The notes: generated by a model from the letters alone, not told the origin. Shown: positions 14,623-23,928, counted from the first letter of the stretch. The stretch: 31,298 bases of DNA from Bacillota bacterium (GCA_023399355.1 JAEWQC010000011.1:1-31298), one strand, 5' to 3'. Program-made: numbers and translations.

Positions 14623-17600
14623 CTATACTTCAAAGCTTTTTAAATCCTGTAACACAATTTTAATATTGTCCAGAAGTTTTCCCTTCTGCCCGGGTAATAT
14701 CCTGTATGCCAGATATGGGGCCGCACCCGCATTAAAGAGCAACTGTCGCTTGTATTTATCCGCAGCCCTTCCTATTGCCTGTATGTTGATGTTCTTTGCA
14801 TTGGCCAGCTGGAATGTAACGGTATCATTTTTTTCAGATACTGAAGTAAAGCCCAAAGAAGCAGCAATTGCCTTTATATGCGCTATATTAATCAGGTTCC
14901 GGACCGGCTCCGGGAGTTCGCCGTATCTGTCCATCAGTTCGTCCTCTATATCCATGGCATCCTGGAAATCGTGAAGCGATGCAATTTTTTTGTACATCTC
15001 TATTTTTTTGCCTTCCACTCCAATATAGGAATCGTCGATATATGCGCTAACATTTATATCTATGGTGATCTCGGACTCTTCCCTTTTCATCGGTTCACCC
15101 TTCAGTTCACTGACTGCTTCGTCAAGCAGGCGGCAATACATGTCATAACCAACCGACTCCATGTGTCCATGTTGTTCCGGGCCAAGCAGGTTGCCCGCAC
15201 CTCGAATCTCCATGTCCCGCATGGCAATTTTAAAGCCGGAGCCAAGTTCGGTGAATTCCTTGATCGCCTGTAGCCGCTTCTCTGCTATTTCCGCAACAAC
15301 TTTATCCTTCTTATAGGTAATATACGCATAGGCAAGCCGGTTGGAACGGCCTACCCTGCCTCTCAGCTGATAAAGCTGCGCCAGTCCCATCCTGTCGGCA
15401 TCCTCTACAATGATCGTATTGACATTGGGCATGTCAAGCCCTGATTCAATGATCGTGGTACAGACAAGCACATCAAATTCACCCTTTATAAAGCTGTACA
15501 TGATGTCTTCGAGCTGTCTTTCATCCATTTGTCCGTGAGCCACGGCCACCCTGGCATCGGGAATCATTGCCTGCAGCTCGGAAGCTCTTATGTCTATGGT
15601 ACGGACGCGATTGTAAAGGTAGAACACCTGGCCTTTCCTGCCAAGCTCCCTGATGATGGCATCCTTCACAACATCCCTGTTATATTCCATTACATAGGTC
15701 TGAACGGGATAGCGTTCTTCCGGCGGGTCCTCGATCACGCTGATATCACGTATACCGACAAGCGACATGTGCAGCGTCCTGGGAATCGGTGTCGCAGTCA
15801 GTGTCAGCACACCTACGCCGGGTGTCAGGTTCTTGAGACGCTCCTTGTGTGTGACACCAAACCGTTGCTCTTCATCTACGACAAGCAATCCCAGATCCTT
15901 GAAATGGATATCCTTCTGCAACAGTCTGTGCGTACCCACCAGTATATCTACATTGCCTGTCTTGACATCCTTCAGGATGCGCTTCTGTTCGGCCTGCGAC
16001 CTGAAGCGGCTTATCACCTCGACAGACACGGGGAAATCCTTCAGACGCTCGGCAAAGCTGTTGTACTGCTGCTGTGCAAGCACAGTGGTCGGCACCAGAT
16101 ATGCCACCTGCTTGCCATCCATTGCAGCTTTGAAAATAGCTCTTATCGCAACTTCAGTTTTGCCGTAGCCGACATCTCCGCAGAGAAGTCTGTCCATCAA
16201 CTTGCCTGATTCCATATCTTCTTTAATTTCCTGGATACATTTCAGCTGATCATCGGTCTCCTCATAAGGAAATTGCTCTTCGAACTGCCTCTGCCAAACT
16301 GAGTCCTTTGAAAATACAAAGCCTCTGGTCGCCTGCCTCTGTGCATACAGCCTGATCAGTTCCGCAGCCAGATCTCTAAGGGATTCCCTTACTCTGTTCT
16401 TTGTCTTGAGCCATTCTGTGCCGCCCAATTTATTAAGCTTTGGCTGCTTGCCTTCCGAACCGATATATTTCTGGATCAAATCCAGCTGATTTGTAGGAAT
16501 ATACAAGTACGCGCCTTCCTGATATCGGATCTTCAGGTAATCCCGTTTCACACCCTCCACGGATAATTTCTCTATGCCAACGTACTGGCCTATTCCATGT
16601 GCCTGATGAACAACATGGTCGCCTACATTGAGTTCGGAAAAAAGATTAATCGGCCTTCCTTTGTGTTTACTAGAAGTCCTGGCAGGCTTTCTGTCCTGTC
16701 CAAAAACTTCCTTGTCACTTACTGTCACAAACCCGATTGTCGGGTATTCAAAGCCTTTGTGGAGGCTGCCATGCGTTATGATTACCTGTCCCGGTAAAAC
16801 GGAGGAACTGACCGTATCCAGATAAACAGCCTCAATTCCCTTCGTGTCGAGGGTTTCACGAAGCCTCTCCCCCCGACCCCTCGTTCCGGAGAGCACCAGT
16901 GTCCTGTTTTTATTCTGTTTCCATCCGGACAGGCTGTCGCAGAGCATTTCGACATTCCCCTGAAAGGATCCCATCTGCCTGCATGGGATGTTATAAATCT
17001 TTGTATTTTTAGCTGCCAGATTGTCGGCATTGATCGTATTCAAATAAAATACTTTTTTCTTCTCCAGCTTTGAGTAAAGTTCTTCATAGTCGAAAAACAT
17101 CCCTGTACTCTGTGGCAGCAACTGCCCCTTTTCGAACAGACCCTTGCACAGTTCGCCATGCTCGAGCAGCAGATTATCCAGTCTTTGCTTCTGCCGGACC
17201 GGTTCATCCATGAAAATGAGAACATCCTCTCCCGCATAATCGGCAAGAGAAGATGGAACATTTGCTATATAGGGTATGTACCTGTCGATGCCCGGGAAAT
17301 ACCAGGTTTCCTTCAAACGCTCAAGATCAGCCTCTATTCGCTGGACAAGGCCGTGATTCTTTCTGCCGGCATGTTCAAGGTCGGCTCTTACAGCTTTTAT
17401 GATATCATCCTTGTTTTCTTTTGTATAAATGATTTCACGTGCAGGAATGATCCGGACACAATCAACTTTACCGGTAGAGCGCTGGGTATTTACATCAAAG
17501 CATCGGATCGAGTCGATCTCGTCTCCGAAAAGTTCAAGCCTTACCGCACTGTCTGCGTCTATTGAGAACAGATCGATGATACCGCCTCTGATTGCGAACT

Positions 17601-18114
17601 GCCCATGCCTCTCAACAGAATCCACATGTTCATATGCCATCATGACAAGAGACTGTGCCAGTTCATCCAAATTAATCCGGCTATCGCCACGAATCTCGAG
17701 TCTGTTTCTTTCCAGCAGTTCCGGAAGGACCAGTTTGTGAGAAAGCGCCTCTATAGAAGTCACTGCAAATGTGAAATCTCCCCTGATGATCCTGTCGAGC
17801 ACCATCAGTCTCTGAAAAACAGCATCATTACTTTTGGCTTCGACATCATAAAGCATGATCTCCTTGGTTGGATAAAAGAGAACCTCCTCGCCCATAAAAA
17901 AGGTAAAGTCTTCATAAAGCTTTCTGGCCTGCATCTCGTTAAATGCGACATAAATGCCTCTGTGTCCGGAATGGCTGCAGAGTGCATGACAAATATGGGC
18001 CTTCTGTGATTCAGAGGGCCCTGTTATGTTTACAGGTCTTGTGTACTCCTTTGCGGAGAATAGCGCCTGTCTGTATTCATCAAGCTCAAGGAGCGGATCA
18101 ATGATATAGTTCAT
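14623..18114 (-). CDS. mfd: Transcription-repair coupling factor
   Basis: Mfd releases RNA polymerase stalled at DNA damage and recruits UvrA for repair. The order of domains is as expected: a UvrB-like N-terminal part, the polymerase-interaction domain (GDHVVHQAHGIGQYVGIEK and YLYIPTNQLDLIQKY) near the middle, and then the RecG-like translocase. The translocase has Walker A GDVGYGKTEVA, the DEEQRFG box, TATPIPRTL, and the QLRGRVGRSNR motif. The TRCF C-terminal domain follows. The length of 1163 residues is normal. The ATG is three bases after the pth stop, with a weak GGTGA ahead, so translation is probably coupled to pth. The pth-mfd-prsA order is common in Firmicutes. Confidence 0.98.
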   Translation of the reverse strand: MNYIIDPLLELDEYRQALFSAKEYTRPVNITGPSESQKAHICHALCSHSGHRGIYVAFNEMQARKLYEDFTFFMGEEVLFYPTKEIMLYDVEAKSNDAVFQRLMVLDRIIRGDFTFAVTSIEALSHKLVLPELLERNRLEIRGDSRINLDELAQSLVMMAYEHVDSVERHGQFAIRGGIIDLFSIDADSAVRLELFGDEIDSIRCFDVNTQRSTGKVDCVRIIPAREIIYTKENKDDIIKAVRADLEHAGRKNHGLVQRIEADLERLKETWYFPGIDRYIPYIANVPSSLADYAGEDVLIFMDEPVRQKQRLDNLLLEHGELCKGLFEKGQLLPQSTGMFFDYEELYSKLEKKKVFYLNTINADNLAAKNTKIYNIPCRQMGSFQGNVEMLCDSLSGWKQNKNRTLVLSGTRGRGERLRETLDTKGIEAVYLDTVSSSVLPGQVIITHGSLHKGFEYPTIGFVTVSDKEVFGQDRKPARTSSKHKGRPINLFSELNVGDHVVHQAHGIGQYVGIEKLSVEGVKRDYLKIRYQEGAYLYIPTNQLDLIQKYIGSEGKQPKLNKLGGTEWLKTKNRVRESLRDLAAELIRLYAQRQATRGFVFSKDSVWQRQFEEQFPYEETDDQLKCIQEIKEDMESGKLMDRLLCGDVGYGKTEVAIRAIFKAAMDGKQVAYLVPTTVLAQQQYNSFAERLKDFPVSVEVISRFRSQAEQKRILKDVKTGNVDILVGTHRLLQKDIHFKDLGLLVVDEEQRFGVTHKERLKNLTPGVGVLTLTATPIPRTLHMSLVGIRDISVIEDPPEERYPVQTYVMEYNRDVVKDAIIRELGRKGQVFYLYNRVRTIDIRASELQAMIPDARVAVAHGQMDERQLEDIMYSFIKGEFDVLVCTTIIESGLDMPNVNTIIVEDADRMGLAQLYQLRGRVGRSNRLAYAYITYKKDKVVAEIAEKRLQAIKEFTELGSGFKIAMRDMEIRGAGNLLGPEQHGHMESVGYDMYCRLLDEAVSELKGEPMKREESEITIDINVSAYIDDSYIGVEGKKIEMYKKIASLHDFQDAMDIEDELMDRYGELPEPVRNLINIAHIKAIAASLGFTSVSEKNDTVTFQLANAKNINIQAIGRAADKYKRQLLFNAGAAPYLAYRILPGQKGKLLDNIKIVLQDLKSFEV

Positions 18115-18117
18115 AAA

Positions 18118-18693
18118 TCAGCGTTCACCATTATACCTATTCATCGCTGCTGCAACGCCATCCGTTATGATCACTGCTGCAGCATCGGCTGCTCTTTCCA
18201 TACTCTGGCGGATAACCCCTGCATCCTCTCCAGTATATCTGCTCAGGACATAATCGGCAAGATCCCAACCCTCCGGGGCCTTACCGATACCGATCCGAAT
18301 GCGTGGAAATCCATCGGACTGCAGTTGGTATATGATGGATTTCATCCCGTTATGCGTACCGGAGCTGCCATTTGGCCTTATCCTGATCACACCCGCCGGC
18401 AGGTCGGCATCGTCATATATTACTATAAGGTTATCCACTGTAATCTTGTACCATTCAATAATGTCCCTTACACTCTCTCCACTGAGGTTCATAAATGTCT
18501 GCGGCTTGACCAGCAGAGCCCTTACACCCTTTATATCGCCGTCTCCGACAAACGCTTTGTGTTTCAGGCGGTCCACTTTGATGCCGTATTTCACCGAAAG
18601 AGTATCTATGGTACAAAAACCAACATTATGCCTTGTATTTTCATATTTATTTCCCGGATTTCCCAGTCCGACAATAACCATTAACTTGTCCAA
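18118..18693 (-). CDS. pth: Peptidyl-tRNA hydrolase
   Basis: Pth frees tRNA from peptidyl-tRNA that drops off the ribosome. The sequence has VGLGNPGNKYENTRHNVGF with catalytic H22 and N12, KPQTFMNLSGESV with N69, and YDDADLPAG followed by GSSGTHNGMKSI with N115. These are the known active-site residues. The length of 191 residues is normal. The start codon is TTG at 18691-18693 with AGGAGG seven bases upstream; the internal ATG at Met5 is too far from that site. It follows prs by 36 bases and runs directly into mfd. Confidence 0.97.
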   Translation of the reverse strand: MDKLMVIVGLGNPGNKYENTRHNVGFCTIDTLSVKYGIKVDRLKHKAFVGDGDIKGVRALLVKPQTFMNLSGESVRDIIEWYKITVDNLIVIYDDADLPAGVIRIRPNGSSGTHNGMKSIIYQLQSDGFPRIRIGIGKAPEGWDLADYVLSRYTGEDAGVIRQSMERAADAAAVIITDGVAAAMNRYNGER

Positions 18694-18729
18694 CGAAGTC
18701 CCTCCTGCCAGTAACCGTATAACCCGATA

Positions 18730-19692
18730 TCAATCTTTTTGCGTAAACAATGTACTGATCGATATGTCGCCATAAACCCTTTCAATTGCCTCTGCGAATA
18801 TTGCAGCCACCGACAGTTCGGTTATTTTGGAAGTCGGTTTGTCCTTCGGCAGCGGTATAGTATTTAGCATTACCAATTCCTTTATGCAGGAACTGTCAAT
18901 CCTGCTACAAGCCGGTCCTGAAAGTACACCATGCGTACAACAGGCGAACACTTCCTTGGCGCCCATCTCCATAAGCGCGTTTGCACCGTTGACAATGGTA
19001 CCGCCCGTATCCAGCAGGTCATCAATGAGAATTACCCTTTTATTGACCACATCGCCGACCACATTCATTATTTCACTTACATTTGCCTTAGGCCTTCTCT
19101 TGTCAATAATAGCTATCGGGATGTCAAGCCGCTCTGCAAATTTTCGTGTGCGTGTCACACTTCCTACATCCGGCGATACCGCTACAACATCATCGAACCT
19201 TTCGAATTTATCGCTGAAATAACTTGCCAGTATGGGTACGCCAATAAGATGATCGACTGGAATGTCGAAAAATCCTTGAAGCTGCGGAGTATGTAAATCC
19301 ATTGTAAGCACTCTGTCGGCTCCGGCGACCGTTATCAGGTTGGCCACAAGCTTTGCGGATATCGGATCTCTTGCTTTTGCCTTTCTATCCTGGCGCGCGT
19401 AGCCGAAATAGGGTATAACAGCAGTAATTCTGCCTGCAGAGGCTCTCTTTATCGCATCTACCATGATCAGAAGCTCTACCAGATTATCATTTACAGGAGT
19501 GCATGTCGATTGAATGACAAAAACATCCGAACCTCTGACAACTTCTCCAATATTGATTGCGGATTCACCATCACTGAATTTTCCCACTGTCGCGACGCCC
19601 AAAGGCAATCCGATCTTTTCTGCGATTTCTTCAGCCAGAACCCGGTTTGAATTCCCTGCAAATATTTTAATATCCTTGCCATGAAGATTCAT
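18730..19692 (-). CDS. prs: Ribose-phosphate pyrophosphokinase (PRPP synthetase)
   Basis: Prs makes PRPP from ribose 5-phosphate and ATP, feeding purine, pyrimidine, histidine, tryptophan and NAD synthesis. Signature parts are KIFAGNSNRVLAEEIA at the start, GYARQDRKAKARDPISAKL, MDLHTPQLQGFFDIPVD, and the PRPP-binding loop VILIDDLLDTGGTIVNGA. At 320 residues it is a standard class I enzyme. The ATG has AAGGAG seven bases upstream. It follows glmU by 44 bases, as in Bacillus. The product is also the ligand sensed by PurR, encoded a little upstream. Confidence 0.98.
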   Translation of the reverse strand: MNLHGKDIKIFAGNSNRVLAEEIAEKIGLPLGVATVGKFSDGESAINIGEVVRGSDVFVIQSTCTPVNDNLVELLIMVDAIKRASAGRITAVIPYFGYARQDRKAKARDPISAKLVANLITVAGADRVLTMDLHTPQLQGFFDIPVDHLIGVPILASYFSDKFERFDDVVAVSPDVGSVTRTRKFAERLDIPIAIIDKRRPKANVSEIMNVVGDVVNKRVILIDDLLDTGGTIVNGANALMEMGAKEVFACCTHGVLSGPACSRIDSSCIKELVMLNTIPLPKDKPTSKITELSVAAIFAEAIERVYGDISISTLFTQKD

Positions 19693-19736
19693 TATTTTAC
19701 TCCTTTTATTGTTGTGTTTTATTTATCTCTGGTGCT

Positions 19737-20741
19737 TCATTTACAAATACGGGCACCGGGACCGATTTCGGCTCCGTCGTCAACCGTACATCCATCTATG
19801 GTTGAACAATATACCGTACTGGCTTCCCCGATGATTGCATTCCTGATAGTACTATTTGGACCAACCGTGCAGTTCCTGCCGATTTCCGTCCTCCCCTCGA
19901 TGACTGTACCAGGAAGGATAACTGTGTCTGCTCCGATCTTAACACCGGCATCTATATGGATAAATCCCGGGTCGACTATTGTAACACCCGACAACATGTA
20001 TGCATTCATAATCCTCTTCTTCAATATTGAAGAAACCTGCTGCAACTGCAGCCTGTCATTGACTCCAAGCACCTCATCGCTGTCGTCGGCCATGTAAATA
20101 CCGGTCTTATAACCTTTGGAAAGCATGAGTTCCAGCGTATCGGTCAGGTAATATTCATTTTGTTCATTATTGTTGGTGAGTAATTTTAGAACTTCAGCTA
20201 GTTCTTTTGATGAAAATACATACATACCCGAATTGATTTCTTTGATGCCGCGTTCCTCTTCGTTCGTATCACGCTGCTCTACGATTTTTACAAAATTGCC
20301 CCCGGCATCCCTGATAATACGTCCATATCCAAAAGGCTCCCTTACTTCTGCCGATATCACAACAGCCTTGTAATTACCCTGCTCCATATATTCAATTGCA
20401 TTTATAATTGTTTTTGAGGTAATAAGCGGTGTATCACCATACAGTACAAGAATGATTCCTTCGCCGTTTGTGTAGAAACGATGTGCCTGCTGTAAGGCAT
20501 GCCCGGTTCCAAGCTGCTTTTCCTGGAGTACATATTCGACTTTATTTCCCATGTACTCCATGATCTGATCAGCTTTATGACCGATAATTGCTGCACATCT
20601 TTCGATGCCTGCTCCTTGTGCAGCTTCGTACACCCATTCGATCATAGCCCTGCCGCAAAGTTTGTGTATTACCTTGGCCTTTTCGGATTTCATCCTCTTA
20701 CCCTCGCCAGCCGCAAGAATAAGAGCGGTTACCTGTGACAT
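19737..20741 (-). CDS. glmU: GlmU-type UDP-GlcNAc pyrophosphorylase lacking most of the acetyltransferase domain
   Basis: Normal GlmU is bifunctional: it acetylates glucosamine-1-phosphate and then couples it to UTP to give UDP-GlcNAc for cell-wall synthesis. The uridylyltransferase half is complete: ALILAAGEGKRMKSEKAKV, EKQLGTGHAL, YGDTPLI with D103, INSGMYVF and EYYLTDTLE. The C-terminal left-handed beta-helix starts near residue 250 but stops at residue 334, right after IGPGARICK. Typical GlmU has about 455 residues, so roughly 120 are missing, including the lysine and histidine of the acetyltransferase site. The stop is followed within 44 bases by prs, so the missing part is deleted rather than frameshifted. 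The start has AAGGAG with ideal spacing. Either another protein does the acetylation or the sequence is rearranged. Confidence 0.9.
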   Translation of the reverse strand: MSQVTALILAAGEGKRMKSEKAKVIHKLCGRAMIEWVYEAAQGAGIERCAAIIGHKADQIMEYMGNKVEYVLQEKQLGTGHALQQAHRFYTNGEGIILVLYGDTPLITSKTIINAIEYMEQGNYKAVVISAEVREPFGYGRIIRDAGGNFVKIVEQRDTNEEERGIKEINSGMYVFSSKELAEVLKLLTNNNEQNEYYLTDTLELMLSKGYKTGIYMADDSDEVLGVNDRLQLQQVSSILKKRIMNAYMLSGVTIVDPGFIHIDAGVKIGADTVILPGTVIEGRTEIGRNCTVGPNSTIRNAIIGEASTVYCSTIDGCTVDDGAEIGPGARICK

Positions 20742-20803
20742 CTGTGTACTCCTTTATGCTTTCCAGCATATATTTTCTCACTTTTTAGTTTATTTTTCAA
20801 CAT

Positions 20804-20835
20804 AAAAAAGACACTTATTTTTCAAAGTGTCTTTT
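20804..20835 (-). terminator. Terminator of spoVG
   Basis: AAAAGACACTT and AAGTGTCTTTT form an 11-base stem with an eight-base loop, and on the minus strand TTTTTT follows. It lies a few bases after the spoVG stop, which makes spoVG largely independent of the glmU operon. Confidence 0.85.
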
Positions 20836-20839
20836 ATTC

Positions 20840-21106
20840 CTATTCTTCTGCGGTAGTTGTCGATACATATTTATCAAGTATGGCTTTTTGAATTTTATCT
20901 CTTGTGACAGCATTAATGGGATGCGCAATATCCTTAAATTCCCCGTCGGGGGTTTTCCTGCTGGGCATTGCAATGAAAAGACCGCTCTGGCTTTCTATGA
21001 CTTTGATGTCATGAACGACAAATTCGTTGTCAAAAGTGACAGAAACGACCGCTTTCATTTTTCCCTCAACGTCAATTTTCCTGATGCGGACATCTGTTAT
21101 TTCCAT
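20840..21106 (-). CDS. spoVG: Septation and sporulation regulator SpoVG
   Basis: SpoVG is a small nucleic-acid-binding regulator that affects asymmetric septation and many other genes. The protein begins MEITDVRIRKIDVEGKMKA and includes FVVHDIKVIESQSGLFIAMP and SRKTPDGEFKDIAHPIN, all strongly conserved. The length of 88 residues is typical. The start at 21104-21106 has GGAAGGTGG upstream. It sits between purR and glmU, the standard Firmicutes order, and has its own SigH promoter and terminator. Confidence 0.98.
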   Translation of the reverse strand: MEITDVRIRKIDVEGKMKAVVSVTFDNEFVVHDIKVIESQSGLFIAMPSRKTPDGEFKDIAHPINAVTRDKIQKAILDKYVSTTTAEE

Positions 21107-21143
21107 GAACTGCTACCACCTTCCGTAAAGTAATGTACCATAT

Positions 21144-21172
21144 ATATTCTATATAAAAATCGTTTTTCCTTC
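21144..21172 (-). promoter_or_regulatory. SigH promoter of spoVG
   Basis: The minus strand reads GAAGGAAAA (21164-21172), an 11-base spacer, and ATAGAATAT (21144-21152). Both boxes match the SigH consensus RNAGGAWWW and RNNGAATWW exactly, with the expected spacing. spoVG is a classic SigH gene in Bacillus. Confidence 0.8.
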
Positions 21173-21221
21173 TTTTTTCTTACAATTTTAACATAAATAT
21201 TCCGGATGGTAACGTAATACC

Positions 21222-22052
21222 TTATTCCTCAAGAAGTCCTTCACTTGGAGCAATCTTTGTAATGCCCTTTTCCTCATTTACATCCTGCAAGGTCAGCAAT
21301 GAGAACCTGTCATCCACAAGCTTTTTTACGGGCTCGGCCGTTTGGACCAGTACTCCGATCCCTGCAACTTCACATTCAAATTCCCTCGCGAGCTCGAGTA
21401 TACCTCTGGCCGTGCCTCCGCCCTTCATAAAATCATCTATGAAAAGAAGTTTTGAATGGCGCTTTAATGAGCGAAGCGACAGTACCATCGTCTGAATTTT
21501 TTTGGAGGAACCGGAGACATAGTTGATATTCACGGACGCACCATCTGTTGCCTCATTGTAATGCCTGACGATGACAAGCGGAACATTGAGGTGTTTTGCC
21601 GTTGCAAAGGCCAGAGGAATGCCTTTCGTCTCAACTGTTATGACATAATCGGCATTTCTATTGTAAAAACGGCTTGCAAAGATCCTCCCGATTTCGGATA
21701 TTCTTTGTGGATCGTATATGATATCGAGCATATACAAGTAACCTCCCGGTAGGATCCTGTCCCTCTTCGAGAGTTCATTGCCCAGTTCTTCTGCAATCTT
21801 CAGCGTCCTTTCAGCCGGAGTCAGCGCCAGATACCGCACACCTCCCGAGGCACCTGAGATGGTTTCAATCGTCCCCATTCCATACTTTTCCAGGGTGTTC
21901 CTTAAAATGTCCAGATCTTCACTGACTGAGGACTTTGCACAGCCCAGGATATCGGTAAAACCTCCCAGGGTGAAAACCTTCCCCGGCGAATCGGATAATA
22001 TTCTTTGCAGCACTGATATTCTTTCATTTCTTTGAAGCTTTTCCATAAGCAT
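21222..22052 (-). CDS. purR: Purine operon repressor
   Basis: PurR represses purine synthesis genes and is released from DNA by PRPP. An N-terminal winged helix (residues 1-75) precedes a phosphoribosyltransferase-like domain with the PRPP-binding loop LLFIDDFMKGGGTARG starting near residue 202. The domain binds PRPP but is not expected to be catalytic. The length of 276 residues matches Gram-positive PurR. The start at 22050-22052 has AAGGA seven bases upstream. It lies upstream of spoVG and divergent from murC, and a candidate PurBox pair precedes it, so it may repress itself. Confidence 0.96.
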   Translation of the reverse strand: MLMEKLQRNERISVLQRILSDSPGKVFTLGGFTDILGCAKSSVSEDLDILRNTLEKYGMGTIETISGASGGVRYLALTPAERTLKIAEELGNELSKRDRILPGGYLYMLDIIYDPQRISEIGRIFASRFYNRNADYVITVETKGIPLAFATAKHLNVPLVIVRHYNEATDGASVNINYVSGSSKKIQTMVLSLRSLKRHSKLLFIDDFMKGGGTARGILELAREFECEVAGIGVLVQTAEPVKKLVDDRFSLLTLQDVNEEKGITKIAPSEGLLEE

Positions 22053-22131
22053 TACCCATTCCTTTTAGAAAGTACCCGACATCCCAATAGCTTTGATGTC
22101 AAAAGAGTCTTCTATCTTCAATTATACCATT

Positions 22132-22175
22132 AAAATCCGAATGTTTTAATGAAATCTTTATTTATTGTTCGTGTT
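22132..22175 (-). promoter_or_regulatory. Candidate PurBox pair upstream of purR
   Basis: AAAATCCGAATGTTTT (22132-22147) on the plus strand faces an inverted copy reading AAACACGAACAATAA on the minus strand (core GTTCG at 22167-22171). The CGAA cores point toward each other and are 26 bases apart, near the arrangement of Bacillus PurBoxes (AWWWCCGAACWWT). The first copy has T instead of C after CGAA. They lie 80-125 bases before purR. Confidence 0.45.
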
Positions 22176-22350
22176 TAATTCGGGGGATACCCAGTCCTGC
22201 AATCTTATGATTATCGGTAAAAGACACAAAAATAAAATGGTTATTTCTGCATATACTATTTACAGATTAAACTAAAGGCTAACATATATGAAAATAGATT
22301 GCGGCATTAAATACTTTACATACAATTGATTTATTTTCAACAACACGCAT

Positions 22351-22379
22351 TTTACATTTTTGAAAAAATACTGTATGAT
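22351..22379 (+). promoter_or_regulatory. SigA-type promoter of murC
   Basis: TTTACA (22351-22356) and TATGAT (22374-22379) are separated by 17 bases and lie about 40 bases before the murC start. The fit to the vegetative consensus is good. Confidence 0.65.
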
Positions 22380-22417
22380 TTAAGTACCATGAAAATTGAG
22401 TCAGGGAGTGTTATAAC

Positions 22418-23827
22418 TTGCAGAATGACAGCCTTTTGAGCTTTAAGGATTTAAACAGGATCCACTTTACCGGTATAGGCGGAATCAGTATGAGCGGACT
22501 GGCGGAAATACTGGTAAACCGGGGTTACACAATAACAGGCTCGGACATGAAATCTTCGTCCATTACCCAGAAGCTTGAGAAAATGGGTATAAAGATATCC
22601 ATCGGTCACCTCGCAGAAAATATTACAGGAGCTGAACTTATTGTATATACCGCAGCTGTAAAAAGCAGCAATCCTGAGCTGGTAGCAGCCTCACAGGCCG
22701 GTATCCCCTGCATAGACAGGGCTACACTGCTTGGAGAGATCATGCGGGACTATGACAGAAGCATTGCTGTTTCAGGCACACACGGCAAAACAACCACCAC
22801 TTCGATGATTTCCATGATCATGCTTGAAGAGGGCCTGGACCCCACAATCAACATGGGCGGCGAACTGGATGCCATCGGTGGAAATACCAGAATAGGCGCA
22901 AGTGAATATTTCATTGCAGAGGCCTGTGAATACACGGGGAGTTTTCTAAAATTCCATCCATATCTGGCTGTTATTCTAAACATAGAATATGATCATGCAG
23001 ATTATTTTAAAAATATTGACCATATAAAGGAAACCTTCCTTCGCTTTGCGAAGCTGCTTCCCGAAGACGGCTGTCTCGTGGCCTGTGCCGACGATGCCAA
23101 CGCTTTGGAGGTCATGGATCAGGTATCCTGCAAAAAAGTAACCTACGGCCTTTCGGAAGGCAAGCACACCTGGAGCGCCTCCGATATCTCCTTTGACGAT
23201 CTGGGCTGTGCAGCATTTACGCTCCTTTACCGCAATGAACCGGTCACCGGGATAAAACTCCTGGTTCCCGGTATCCATAATGTCAGCAATTCTCTGGCAG
23301 CGATAGCCTCCTGCAGCGTGATGGGCTGCAGCCTGGAATCAGCAGTCAAAGCCCTGCAGAAGTATCTCGGAACGCACAGGCGTTTTGAATTGAAGGGAAT
23401 CAGCGACGGAATCACCGTCATTGATGATTACGCCCACCATCCTTCGGAGGTGGCTGCTACTTTGAAGGCGGCGAAGAATTGCAAGAATTCCCGCATCTGG
23501 TGTATATTCCAACCCCATACCTATACCAGGACAAAGTCCCTTATGAGCGACTTCACAACAGCCTTTGAAGATGCCGATATCATTATTGTCACTGATATCT
23601 ACGCAGCGCGTGAGATTGACACAGGAGAAGTGAATTCAGGCATGCTGGCCGACAAGATCAGCAGCAACGGCAAGCAAACGCTTTATATAAAAGATTTTGA
23701 GACTATTGTCAAATACCTTGACAAGAATGCAAAAGCCGGAGATCTGATCATTACCATGGGCGCCGGCGACATTTACAAAGTCGGTGAATTATTCCTGGAT
23801 GGCAGGAAAGCACTGGCCGTTAGCTAG
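22418..23827 (+). CDS. murC: UDP-N-acetylmuramate--L-alanine ligase
   Basis: MurC adds L-alanine to UDP-MurNAc, the first amino acid of the peptidoglycan stem, using ATP. The nucleotide-sugar binding loop FTGIGGISMSGLAEI is at residues 17-31, the ATP-binding P-loop GTHGKTTTTSM at 120-130, and DDYAHHPSEVAATLKAA marks the C-terminal domain. The length of 469 residues is normal. The start codon is TTG, with GGGAG nine bases upstream. It stands alone on the plus strand, divergent from purR, and ends at its own terminator. Its neighbour glmU supplies UDP-GlcNAc, the precursor of its substrate. Confidence 0.97.
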   Translation: MQNDSLLSFKDLNRIHFTGIGGISMSGLAEILVNRGYTITGSDMKSSSITQKLEKMGIKISIGHLAENITGAELIVYTAAVKSSNPELVAASQAGIPCIDRATLLGEIMRDYDRSIAVSGTHGKTTTTSMISMIMLEEGLDPTINMGGELDAIGGNTRIGASEYFIAEACEYTGSFLKFHPYLAVILNIEYDHADYFKNIDHIKETFLRFAKLLPEDGCLVACADDANALEVMDQVSCKKVTYGLSEGKHTWSASDISFDDLGCAAFTLLYRNEPVTGIKLLVPGIHNVSNSLAAIASCSVMGCSLESAVKALQKYLGTHRRFELKGISDGITVIDDYAHHPSEVAATLKAAKNCKNSRIWCIFQPHTYTRTKSLMSDFTTAFEDADIIIVTDIYAAREIDTGEVNSGMLADKISSNGKQTLYIKDFETIVKYLDKNAKAGDLIITMGAGDIYKVGELFLDGRKALAVS

Positions 23828-23894
23828 TACTTTAAAAGAATAAACACATATATGGGAACGAACATGGAATTCTGGAATTCCACGCACTGTTGAG

Positions 23895-23928
23895 AAACGA
23901 GTCAGCAGTAATCCGCTGACTCGTTTTT
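23895..23928 (+). terminator. Terminator of murC
   Basis: AAACGAGTCAGC and GCTGACTCGTTT form a perfect 12-base stem with an eight-base loop, followed by TT. It lies 68 bases after the murC stop. A near-palindrome, GGAATTCTGGAATTCC, lies just before it. Confidence 0.85.

Noticed and set aside
15529..16209. 226-codon plus-strand frame inside mfd
   Set aside because: It lies opposite the conserved translocase domain, with no start signal and no recognisable protein.
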